Shown piece by piece: positions 28,919 through 36,744 of a DNA stretch of 64,000 nucleotides (positions are counted from its first letter, which is position 1; each line of letters opens with the position of its first letter). The position numbers were made by a program, and so were the translations under genes. The stretch lies in assembly GCA_964489525.1 (NCBI GenBank), contig CAZAYY010000005.1, positions 1 through 64,000 on the forward strand, given 5' to 3'. A model generated the notes under the pieces. That model worked only from the letters and a program-made list of their open reading frames with translations. It was not told the DNA's origin and searched no databases. Source of the stretch: CAZAYY01 sp964489525 (GTDB lineage: Bacteria; Chloroflexota; Anaerolineae; Anaerolineales; JABWBV01).

Positions 28919-30319
28919 GTGAATAGCGTTGACCTGCCCCCCAATATTCAACAGGTTATCGAAAACGGGATGAGTGACGTTTTGCACTGGTTCCCGGAAG
29001 ATGTGCCTGTTTTGAAACTTGCCGAAACCATGGCAGGCATGGCCAACCACCTGGGCGGAAGTATATACCTGGGGGTTGCGCCTCGCACTGCCAGAATCCA
29101 GGGTATTTTGCGCTATCCAGAAACCCTCGAACGAATCCAGCAAGCCACTCTATTATGTGACCCAACTTTGGTCATCCCAATACCCATCCTCCACCCAGAA
29201 GAGGTCATTGAAATTATCATCCCATCTGGCCTGCCCAATGTGTACAGCCTGGATGGGCGGTATTTCGGGCGAGATAAGGCCTACACCATCCCCCTGCCGG
29301 CCCGGAAACTGCGCCATTTGTTGGTTGAACGGGGGGTTATGCCCTTTGAAAACCGGACGCCACCCGAAGCAAGCCTGGAAGATTTAGACCCCAACCTGGT
29401 TCAAGAATACCTGGACAAAATCAGCCTGCCCACTGGAACCAGCCATGAAGAAGCTTTGTTTCGCAGAGGATGCCTGCGCCTGGAATCGGGCAAATATATC
29501 CCCACCTATGCAGCCTTGCTCTTATTTGGCAAACACCCACAGCAGTGGCTGCCAAACGCCACACTGCTCGTGGCGCGTTTCAGTGGGCCCGATTTTTCGG
29601 ATATCTTTATTAAACAAGATATTACGGGTAACCTTCCCAGCCAATTACGGGCAGCAGAGGGGTTTATTCGCAATCACCTGCGCAAAGTGGTCCGCATGGA
29701 AGGGTTGGAGCACAAAGAATTACCCGAATATCCCTTCGAAGCCGTCCGTGAGTTGTTGGTGAACGCCGTTGCCCACCGCGATTACAATCTTCAGGGCGAC
29801 AACATCCACCTTCACATTTTTTTCGACAAGCTGGAAATCCACAGTCCAGGCACACTGCCCGGACCCATTACCATCAGCAATTTGCTCCAGGCCCGGTTTT
29901 CCCGCAACCCCATTATTGTGCAAATTCTTTCAGACCTTGGGTTTGTAGAACGGCTGGGCTACGGCCTGAACCGGGTGGTTCGGGCAATGCGCCAGGCTGG
30001 TTTGCGCCCGCCATTTTTCGAAGAGGTAGGCGGGTCATTTCGGGCAACCCTGTTTAACGACGACCTGGGGGTACCGCAACCACCACCTTTGCTGGCGCGC
30101 TTACCCGGGCTGGAAACAAACCATCGTCAAACCCTTGCGTTAAATTTCATCGGTCAGAACCTACGCATAACAAACCGAGAATACCAGGACCTATGCCCGG
30201 AAGTACACCCGGAAACCCTCCGGCGAGACCTGGCAGAACTGGTGGAAAAGGGGTTGTTGGTAAAAATTGGCGATAAACGAGCAACCTATTATATTTTGAA
30301 GGCGAACAGGCCCAGGTAA
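28919..30319 (+). CDS. AlbA_2 / HATPase-type putative transcriptional regulator
   Basis: 466 aa protein of the COG2865 kind (often labelled RecG-like ATP-binding regulator). N-terminal Schlafen/AlbA_2-like part (about 20-130: MANHLGGSIYLGVAP), a middle section, a GHKL-like ATP-binding domain near 270-370 with the N-box-like ELLVNAVAHRDYN and later GLGFVERLGYGLNR-type glycines, and a C-terminal winged helix (about 415-462, TLRRDLAELVEKGLLVK) likely to bind DNA. Start is GTG 28919, directly at the predicted transcription start and without an SD. The dehydrogenase gene follows after 12 bases and may be its target or partner. The ligand is unknown. Confidence 0.75.
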   Translation: MNSVDLPPNIQQVIENGMSDVLHWFPEDVPVLKLAETMAGMANHLGGSIYLGVAPRTARIQGILRYPETLERIQQATLLCDPTLVIPIPILHPEEVIEIIIPSGLPNVYSLDGRYFGRDKAYTIPLPARKLRHLLVERGVMPFENRTPPEASLEDLDPNLVQEYLDKISLPTGTSHEEALFRRGCLRLESGKYIPTYAALLLFGKHPQQWLPNATLLVARFSGPDFSDIFIKQDITGNLPSQLRAAEGFIRNHLRKVVRMEGLEHKELPEYPFEAVRELLVNAVAHRDYNLQGDNIHLHIFFDKLEIHSPGTLPGPITISNLLQARFSRNPIIVQILSDLGFVERLGYGLNRVVRAMRQAGLRPPFFEEVGGSFRATLFNDDLGVPQPPPLLARLPGLETNHRQTLALNFIGQNLRITNREYQDLCPEVHPETLRRDLAELVEKGLLVKIGDKRATYYILKANRPR

Positions 30320-30331
30320 GGATAACCAAGC

Positions 30332-31144
30332 ATGCAAACAAACCAAGAGCAACGCGTTGTTTTAATCACGGGTGCATCTTCTGGCATTGGAGAGGCCACC
30401 GCCCGGCTGCTGGGTGCCCGGGGGTTCCGCCTGGCGCTTGCCGCTCGCCGGATAGACAGGCTGGAAAAGCTGGCCCAGGAGATTGGCGCTTTAGGCAGCC
30501 AGGCCATTGCCATCCAAACCGATGTCAGCCAACCAGGCGACGTGGAAGCCATGGTAAAAACCTGCCTGGATGTGTATGGGCAATTGGATATCCTGGTCAA
30601 CAACGCCGGGTTTGGGAAATTTGGTTGGCTGGAAAACCTGGATACCCAGTCAGAAATTTTGGACCAGGTAAACACCAACCTGGTTGGCAGCATTTTGGCC
30701 AGTAAAGCCGTTTTGCCACACATGATCAGCCGGAAAAGCGGCCATATCATCAACATGGCTTCCGTGGCCGGGTTGGTGGCCACCCCTACTTACAGCGTGT
30801 ATGCGGCAACCAAGTTTGGGCTGCGAGGGTTCAGCCAGGCATTGCGCCGCGAGGTTGGGATTTTCAACATCCAGGTTTCTGTTATTTATCCAGGAGGGGT
30901 TAAGACCGAATTTGCAGAAAAAAGCGGCTCCACCAGGCGCAAAACTGGCATTTCAACCCCCCGCTTTTTGGTTTTAACCGCAGATGACGTAGCCGAGAGC
31001 ATCGCCAGCGTCATTAAAAAACCGCGTCACCTGGTTGTGGTTCCCTGGTTGATGCGGTATGCAGTTTGGTTGAACAACCTGGTGCCCGGGTTGGCCGACA
31101 GGATCATTGTCAGGAAATTTGTAAAACCAGAAAGAGGGATTTAG
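30332..31144 (+). CDS. short-chain dehydrogenase/reductase
   Basis: 270 aa classical SDR. Nucleotide-binding TGASSGIG at 13-20, NNAG at 90-93, active-site Ser144, Tyr157 and Lys161 (MASVAG, SVYAATK) and PGGVKTEF after the core. ARRIDRL after the second strand (Arg39-Arg40) suggests NADP(H). The C-terminal extension (LVVVPWLMRYAVWLNNLVPG) is hydrophobic and may touch the membrane, as in some SDRs acting on lipids. Co-transcribed with the regulator upstream. Its stop codon overlaps the stop codon of the convergent coiled-coil gene. Confidence 0.88.
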   Translation: MQTNQEQRVVLITGASSGIGEATARLLGARGFRLALAARRIDRLEKLAQEIGALGSQAIAIQTDVSQPGDVEAMVKTCLDVYGQLDILVNNAGFGKFGWLENLDTQSEILDQVNTNLVGSILASKAVLPHMISRKSGHIINMASVAGLVATPTYSVYAATKFGLRGFSQALRREVGIFNIQVSVIYPGGVKTEFAEKSGSTRRKTGISTPRFLVLTADDVAESIASVIKKPRHLVVVPWLMRYAVWLNNLVPGLADRIIVRKFVKPERGI

Positions 31145-31629
31145 GATTCAGCCGCGCCTTGCTTTTCTTCCACCCGCTGCGCCTGGAGGCCGTCTTCAAC
31201 AATTTGGATCCCGTTATTGACCTGGTTTAAGAGCCGTTCCAATTCAATTTGCAGCCGGCCCAGCGTGCGAACCACATAGGCATCTGCTTCTCGCCGAATC
31301 TCCTCGGCTTCCTGGTTGGCTTCTTTGACAATTTGGTCGGCCTTTACTTTTGCAGACTGAACCACAGTATCCCGCTCGACCAACTGGTCGCTTTTCTCGC
31401 GGGCAAGGTTGAGCGTGCGGGTGGCTTCTTCTTGTGCCTGGGCCAAAATTCGGTCGCGCCGGGCCAGCAGCTCCTGGGCTTTTTTGACTTCTTCCGGAAT
31501 CGAAACCCGCATCTGGTCAATCAAATCTAAAATCCGGCCTTCGTCCATAACCACCTGGCGCGTCAGGGGAATGGCGTGGCTGGCATTAAACAGCTCTTCA
31601 AGACGATCAACAAGATGCAGGATATCCAT
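31141..31629 (-). CDS. coiled-coil protein, DivIVA/SepIVA-like
   Basis: 162 aa, rich in Glu, Arg, Gln and Ala, with long heptad-like helices from about 45 to 150 (EEVKKAQELLARRDRILAQ, ADQIVKEANQEAEEIRREAD). The N-terminus MDILHLVDRLEELFNAS is short and amphipathic. This resembles DivIVA-family or ATP synthase b-like stalk proteins; a role in cell division or polar growth is possible but unproven. ATG 31629 is chosen for GGAGG 5 bases upstream, over a start 12 bases earlier. It is the last gene of the run asp23-fakA-fakB-like-fakB-like-recG-coaD, 152 bases after coaD, and may have its own promoter. Confidence 0.7.
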   Translation of the reverse strand: MDILHLVDRLEELFNASHAIPLTRQVVMDEGRILDLIDQMRVSIPEEVKKAQELLARRDRILAQAQEEATRTLNLAREKSDQLVERDTVVQSAKVKADQIVKEANQEAEEIRREADAYVVRTLGRLQIELERLLNQVNNGIQIVEDGLQAQRVEEKQGAAES

Positions 31630-31781
31630 AAAGACCTCCACAAAGGGTAGAGACGATAACTGGTGATTAACTATATTAAGATTACCCTATAACAGCCCAA
31701 TCCGTCAACAAACACAAATAAAGTTTACCACACCCACCCAATAACAGGTGTGTCTATCCGCAGTCGGATGGGACCTCAGAA

Positions 31782-32309
31782 TCAATCTCGCAGGGAGGTT
31801 GGCGTGACCATTTTATACCCGTCTTCTCCAACCGAATCGAACTGGAGTTTTAACGCCAATTCTACATGCGGCGGAACCATGCTGCGAATATCGCCATGCA
31901 GCGAGGCAATTTCTCGCACCGTCGTTGAAGACAAAAATGTGTGCTGTTCGCGGGTAATCAGGGCAATGGTTTCAATGTCTGAAGCCAAACGATGATTGGC
32001 AATTGCCATCCGGAATTCGTGTTCAAAATCAGAAAACACCCGCAAACCCCGCACAATCACACTGGCTCCGATGCTCCGGCAAAAATCAACCGTCATACCG
32101 CTGTACCCAACTACGGTGATCTTTGATTCATTTACAAAAGACTCGCGCACCAGTCTAAGGCGTTCGTCCGGGCTGAAAACAAGATTTTTGAGGGGTTTGT
32201 CGTACACAGCAAGCACAAGCTCATCAAACAACCGGGCAGCCCGAAGAGCAATATCGATATGCCCATAATGGATAGGGTCAAATGTGCCGGGAAAAACTGC
32301 TTTTACCAT
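31782..32309 (-). CDS. coaD: phosphopantetheine adenylyltransferase
   Basis: 175 aa nucleotidyltransferase that makes dephospho-CoA from 4'-phosphopantetheine and ATP. PGTFDPIHYGH with the HxGH motif at 14-17, the substrate loop VRGLRVFSDFEHE and the C-terminal FLSSTTVREIA match CoaD. Length is slightly above the usual 160 aa because of a C-terminal tail. SD AAGGAAG precedes the ATG; three 7-base tandem repeats lie between it and the recG stop. Cytosolic, hexameric in known cases. Confidence 0.95.
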   Translation of the reverse strand: MVKAVFPGTFDPIHYGHIDIALRAARLFDELVLAVYDKPLKNLVFSPDERLRLVRESFVNESKITVVGYSGMTVDFCRSIGASVIVRGLRVFSDFEHEFRMAIANHRLASDIETIALITREQHTFLSSTTVREIASLHGDIRSMVPPHVELALKLQFDSVGEDGYKMVTPTSLRD

Positions 32310-32323
32310 GTTCTTACTTCCTT

Positions 32324-32344
32324 ATGTGGGATGTGGGATGTGGG
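32324..32344. repeat. three tandem copies of ATGTGGG
   Basis: Perfect 7-base repeats at 32324-32330, 32331-32337 and 32338-32344, filling the gap between the recG stop codon and the coaD ribosome binding site. Possible slippage-prone spacer. Confidence 0.8.
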
Positions 32345-34885
32345 TTAACTTACATCACTTTTGCCGGCTTCCCAAAACTGGTTCACGGCATTCAACAATG
32401 CGGCGTGTTCCGGCTGTTCAAAAAGAGGATCGGATTGGAAAAGTTCCTGGGCGTGTTTACGCGCTTTTTCAATCAGCATTACATCGGTTAGACTCGCCAT
32501 TTTAAGGGTGGAAAAGCCCGATTGGCGTGTACCCAAAAATTCGCCCGGGCCGCGTTGTTCCAGGTCTTTTTCGGCAAGCTTAAAGCCATCCGAAATTTCA
32601 ACCATGGCCTTAAGACGTTCATTTTCCTGGCCATCATTTTTATCGGAAACCAGAAGGCAGTACGATTGATGTTGGCCGCGCCCAACCCGGCCTCGAAACT
32701 GGTGAAGCTGGGCAAGGCCGAAACGGTTCGCACCATCAATCACAATGACGGTGGCGTTGGGCACATCCACCCCCACCTCTACCACCGACGTGGAAACAAG
32801 AATGTGCTCCTCCCCAGCTCGAAATCGTTCCATAACCAGGTCTTTTTCATCCGGTTTCATCCGGCCGTGCAAAAGGGCGAGCCGTAAATCGGGGAAAACA
32901 TCTTTCTGCAAACGGTCGCGTTCTTCAACGGCAGCCTTGGAATCGGTTTTTTCACTTTCTTCTACCAGCGGGAAAATCATAAAAGCCTGCCGCCCCGCAG
33001 AGATTTCGCGGCGCACCAGGCGGTAAGCGCGTTCGCGCTCCAGGGCGCTGAGCAGGTGCGTGCGAATCACCTGCCTTCCAGGGGGCATTTCATCAATCAC
33101 AGAAATATCCATATCGCCATACACAGAAAGCGCCAAAGAACGCGGAATCGGTGTGGCGGTCATCACCAGCAAATGGGCGTTCGGCCCCTTTTCGCGCAAA
33201 GCGCCGCGCTGCTGCACACCAAACCGGTGTTGTTCATCAATGATAATCAGCTGCAAATCTTTAAAGTTGACCTTAGGCTCCAATAAAGCGTGGGTTCCCA
33301 CCAGTAGTTTGATTTCACCCGCTTCAAGCGCCTGGTAAGTTTCCTCTTTTTTTGCTTCTGGCGTGGCCCCAACCAACAATGCCAACTGCTCCGGCTGAAA
33401 AGCCCCGCCCGGGCCCGCCAGCAGCCGGGAAAGACCCTTGAAATGCTGCTCGGCCAGGATGCTGGTGGGGGCCATAATGGCCGCCTGGGCACCCGTACGA
33501 GCAACAGCCTCCACCGCTAAAGCAGCAACCACCGTTTTTCCGGAACCCACATCCCCCTGCAAAAGGCGGTTCATCGGTTCGGGCCTGGCCAGATCGCGGA
33601 TGATATCCGTTACAGCCCGGCGCTGTGCACCCGTGAGTGCAAAGGGCAGCGCCTCTTCTCGTTCACCCAACCAGGTTTCGGGGGTAAAAAAGGGGCAGGC
33701 TGTGCGAGTTTTAACCAGGCGGCGCTGGCGCAGCACCCCCAATTGGAGCAGAAAAATTTCGTCGAAAGCCAGCCGGTGACGGGCTTGCTGTAAAAATTTT
33801 TGGGAATCGGGGAAATGGACCTGTTGAAGGGCCAGCCCAAGCGGCATGAGCCCTGCAGATTGGCGAACTGGTTCGGGCAGCGGGTCGGTTACCCGCTGTG
33901 CCCAATAACCCGAAACCTGGTACAGGGTTTTCCTCAGCCAGCGTTGGGTAATCTCGCTGGTGGTCGGGTACACCGGGACAATCCGGTTTGTATGCAGGGT
34001 TTCCCGTTCGAGCGGCTCCCATTCCGGATTTTCCAGGCTCAGGCGGCCCAAATATTGCCCAACTTTGCCCGAAAGAACCACAGCCTGGTTGGCCAATTTT
34101 TGAACCAGCCAGGGTTGGTTGAACCAGGTGGCCCGAATGGAGCCTGTGCCATCATTGACCAGCGCTTCCACAATCTTAAAACGACCTGCAACTCGCAGCG
34201 AAACATTTTGAACCGTACCAATAATGGTCACTTCCTCCCCAAACCAAAGGCGATTAATCGGTTTCATTTCCGAATAATCGTCATATCTGCGAGGGAAATA
34301 AAACAAGGCATCGCGCAGGGTTTGCAACCCTAGCCGAGCCAGCGATTTGGCTGTTTTTTCACCCACGCCGGGTAAAACCGTCAGAGGCGCATCCAGGGCT
34401 ACCATTTGGGTCGGCGAAACTGGGGCAGCAAGGCCGCGCAAAGCCCCCTCCGGCCGGTTCTTTTCCTCCCACTCTTCCTGGGGCTTAGGCGCTGAAGGCT
34501 GAAGGGCCAGGGCTGGCCTGGCAGGTTTCTTTTTTGGGGGTTCAGTTTTGCCTGCAGCCTGGCTGTGTTTTTGTGAAACCCGAATTTTCCCCTGAGCAAC
34601 AGGGCCAGAAGCCTGAGGGGCCGTTTCTGCCTGGTCAGACCCAGATTGAACCCGGCGCCACAAACCCGACAGGACTTCTTTGCGTGATTTCGCATCCAGG
34701 TTTTGGTAAGCGCGTAAATGCTGACGAACCGCGAGCACAAGGGCTTCGTCCAGGCCTTCTGCCCTGGCTTCACTTTCCCAAGATTGGAGGATAGAACCCA
34801 GGCCGCCAACCACAGCACCGTTATCGAAACCGCGGCCGGCTTCCAGCTTTAAAAATTTATGCAGCTTTTGAATAGAAGGCTTCAT
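32345..34885 (-). CDS. recG: ATP-dependent DNA helicase RecG
   Basis: 846 aa, longer than the usual 680-780. Residues 1 to about 165 are an extra region: a helical part (MKPSIQKLHKFLKLEAGR to about 85) followed by a Lys/Pro/Gln-rich linker. Then come the wedge/OB domain (LTVLPGVGEKTAKSLARLGL, RRYDDYS, VTIIGTVQNV) and a superfamily 2 helicase: GDVGSGKT (Walker A), the RecG-specific DEQH box in IIIDEQHRFG, MTATPIPRSLAL, and the C-terminal motifs HGRMKPDEKD and QFRGRVGRG. It remodels stalled replication forks and Holliday junctions. ATG 34885 has no SD but a TAAAAT box 7 bases upstream; a TTG 33 bases earlier is less likely. Confidence 0.94.
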   Translation of the reverse strand: MKPSIQKLHKFLKLEAGRGFDNGAVVGGLGSILQSWESEARAEGLDEALVLAVRQHLRAYQNLDAKSRKEVLSGLWRRVQSGSDQAETAPQASGPVAQGKIRVSQKHSQAAGKTEPPKKKPARPALALQPSAPKPQEEWEEKNRPEGALRGLAAPVSPTQMVALDAPLTVLPGVGEKTAKSLARLGLQTLRDALFYFPRRYDDYSEMKPINRLWFGEEVTIIGTVQNVSLRVAGRFKIVEALVNDGTGSIRATWFNQPWLVQKLANQAVVLSGKVGQYLGRLSLENPEWEPLERETLHTNRIVPVYPTTSEITQRWLRKTLYQVSGYWAQRVTDPLPEPVRQSAGLMPLGLALQQVHFPDSQKFLQQARHRLAFDEIFLLQLGVLRQRRLVKTRTACPFFTPETWLGEREEALPFALTGAQRRAVTDIIRDLARPEPMNRLLQGDVGSGKTVVAALAVEAVARTGAQAAIMAPTSILAEQHFKGLSRLLAGPGGAFQPEQLALLVGATPEAKKEETYQALEAGEIKLLVGTHALLEPKVNFKDLQLIIIDEQHRFGVQQRGALREKGPNAHLLVMTATPIPRSLALSVYGDMDISVIDEMPPGRQVIRTHLLSALERERAYRLVRREISAGRQAFMIFPLVEESEKTDSKAAVEERDRLQKDVFPDLRLALLHGRMKPDEKDLVMERFRAGEEHILVSTSVVEVGVDVPNATVIVIDGANRFGLAQLHQFRGRVGRGQHQSYCLLVSDKNDGQENERLKAMVEISDGFKLAEKDLEQRGPGEFLGTRQSGFSTLKMASLTDVMLIEKARKHAQELFQSDPLFEQPEHAALLNAVNQFWEAGKSDVS

Positions 34886-34926
34886 TGAGGCAATTTTACC
34901 AGCATCCCACAAACGCAAATACCGCT

Positions 34927-35763
34927 TTAAACTATGGCTGCAAACCCCAGGGCGTTGGGCCCAACATGGGTCCCAATGACCGTGGTGACGTTAACCAGGT
35001 AAGAGCGGTTCACCAAATGGGGTAAATACCGCTGTAAAAACGCCTGGGCATCATCAATCGCGTTGGTATGAAGCATGGCGAAATGGCGGGGCTGGCCGGC
35101 GCTGGTAAGGATTTCACCTAATTTTTCGATGCTGCGGCTGCGAGTTCTCTCCTGCCCGAGGCGCAGGATCTGGCCATCTTTAACTTCCAAAAACAAACGC
35201 AGGCGCAGCATTGCCCCCACACTGGCCCGCAAGAAAGAAACCCGACCACTGCGGCGCAGGTATTCCAGCGAATCTAACATCGCCACCAGCCGCAGGTTTT
35301 GGCGCGTGACGGCAACCTGGTCCAACACCTGGGCAAGATTGGCACCCTGGCTGGCCACCTGTGCGGCCATAAGTGCCTGGAAACCCAGGCCCATGCTGAG
35401 CATTCCGCTGTCAACTACCTTCACCTTTTCAAAAAAGGGTTCTGCTGCAATTTTGGCCGAAGCAAAAATTCCGCTTAATAGGCTGGAAAGGTGAATTGAA
35501 ACGATTTGGGTATAACCCAGGTGGAGTAATTTTTCATACATTTCCTGAAAAACACCCACAGATGGAGCGGCAGTGGTTGGCGGTTCAACCAGGGACGGTA
35601 AACGGGTATAAAACTCGGTGCGGGTCAGGCCTTCTCCATCCAGGTAAGTTTTTCCATTCAGAACCAGAATCGCGGGAATCACCTGGATTTGATGCTGGTC
35701 AGCGATATGTGTGGGCAGGTCACTTGTGCTGTCGGTAACGATGGCGATTTTTTCAGCAGCCAT
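34927..35763 (-). CDS. DegV family protein (FakB-like fatty acid carrier)
   Basis: 278 aa. The DegV opening IAIVTDSTSDLP, the QVIPAILVLNGKTYLDGEGL segment, PTTAAPSVGVFQEMY, the lipid-pocket serine motif IHLSSLLSGIFASA, VVDSGMLSMGLGF and the late TVIGTHVGPNALGF are all family hallmarks. DegV proteins hold a fatty acid that FakA phosphorylates; with fakA two genes upstream this is a likely FakB subunit. A second, more divergent DegV lies between. A promoter-like TATAAT in the end of that gene may drive this gene and recG. Confidence 0.9.
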   Translation of the reverse strand: MAAEKIAIVTDSTSDLPTHIADQHQIQVIPAILVLNGKTYLDGEGLTRTEFYTRLPSLVEPPTTAAPSVGVFQEMYEKLLHLGYTQIVSIHLSSLLSGIFASAKIAAEPFFEKVKVVDSGMLSMGLGFQALMAAQVASQGANLAQVLDQVAVTRQNLRLVAMLDSLEYLRRSGRVSFLRASVGAMLRLRLFLEVKDGQILRLGQERTRSRSIEKLGEILTSAGQPRHFAMLHTNAIDDAQAFLQRYLPHLVNRSYLVNVTTVIGTHVGPNALGFAAIV

Positions 35764-35871
35764 TTTTCCACCTTAATTCAGTTTTACGCAACTGCTTACC
35801 CATCCCCTTTAGCATCGTTTCTCGCAAATCTTGTGTGGGGAGTGGGCCGGAGAAGCTACAGTGTTAATACC

Positions 35872-35899
35872 ATTATACCTGCAAGATAAATAGACCCAA
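35872..35899 (-). promoter_or_regulatory. possible internal promoter before the second fakB-like gene
   Basis: On the minus strand TTGGGT (35899-35894), 16-base spacer, TATAAT (35877-35872), overlapping the last codons of the upstream DegV gene and 109 bases before the next ATG. Confidence 0.4.
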
Positions 35900-36724
35900 C
35901 ACACCTGGCCCGAATAATGCTGCCAGGCAGGGCGGCACGGGCAGCTCCCGCAGGGGCAAACCTGGGTGATCCGTGAGGATCCGGTCGCGCAGCAGCCTGG
36001 ATTCGTTGCTGAATCCCGGGCTGTCGTGAATTAACACCACTTCAATGGGCTTTGTAAATTCCTCGATAAACTCAAAAAAAACGTCCACCAACTGCCGGCT
36101 GCTCTTAATTTTGCGCATGGGTGTAAGCCGTCCGTTTTCCAACAAAAAAACGGGGGAAATTCCCAAGATCTGACCGACCTGGGCCTGGACAGGTTCCAGC
36201 AAACCAGAAGAAGCCAGGTAGCTCAGTGAATTTACACAAAACATGCCATAAACCCGGGGTAATGTACCTAAAATTTGGTGCTTCAAGGCCTCACCGGCAA
36301 ACCCCTTGGCGGCTTGCCCCGCGGCTTCCTGAACCACATAGCCCAACCCGGCCGATATGGTCTGGGTGTCAATGACCTGGATGAAGTTCCAATCGCCAGG
36401 GGCATGCAGCGTTTGGGTTACCAATTGGTAAAAAGGGCTGAGGGTTTGCGAATGCGTAAGCACCAGGATTTCAGTATACTCCTGGCGCATCTGATAAAAC
36501 ACATCCAACAGTTCTTGTACTTCCGGATAAGCCAGGCGGACTTTCCCAACGGATGGGCTGATTTTTGCAGGGAGCTGGTGAGTTCGCCGAATTTCCTGGC
36601 TTTCACCCTGGCCATTTTCTAAAAATACCCGAAAAGGCAGCACCCGGACATGCTCCATTCCCGCCCCGTTTGGGTTTGGGAATTGCGCTGTACCATCTGT
36701 CAGGAAACCTACCTTTGGGAGCAT
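35873..36724 (-). CDS. divergent DegV family protein (FakB-like)
   Basis: 283 aa. Recognisable DegV layout but with altered motifs: VGFLTDGTAQFP instead of VTDSTSDLP, LTHSQTLSPFYQL where the lipid-binding serine motif is expected, QVIDTQTISAGLGYVVQEA and an end lacking the usual GTHxGPGA motif (it has CLAALFGPGVLGLF). It may bind a different acyl chain or have lost kinase coupling. It starts 20 bases after fakA, so the order is fakA, divergent fakB, canonical fakB. Function beyond lipid binding is inference. Confidence 0.78.
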   Translation of the reverse strand: MLPKVGFLTDGTAQFPNPNGAGMEHVRVLPFRVFLENGQGESQEIRRTHQLPAKISPSVGKVRLAYPEVQELLDVFYQMRQEYTEILVLTHSQTLSPFYQLVTQTLHAPGDWNFIQVIDTQTISAGLGYVVQEAAGQAAKGFAGEALKHQILGTLPRVYGMFCVNSLSYLASSGLLEPVQAQVGQILGISPVFLLENGRLTPMRKIKSSRQLVDVFFEFIEEFTKPIEVVLIHDSPGFSNESRLLRDRILTDHPGLPLRELPVPPCLAALFGPGVLGLFILQV

Positions 36725-36744
36725 ATCAGGCCAGGTACCAGGAA

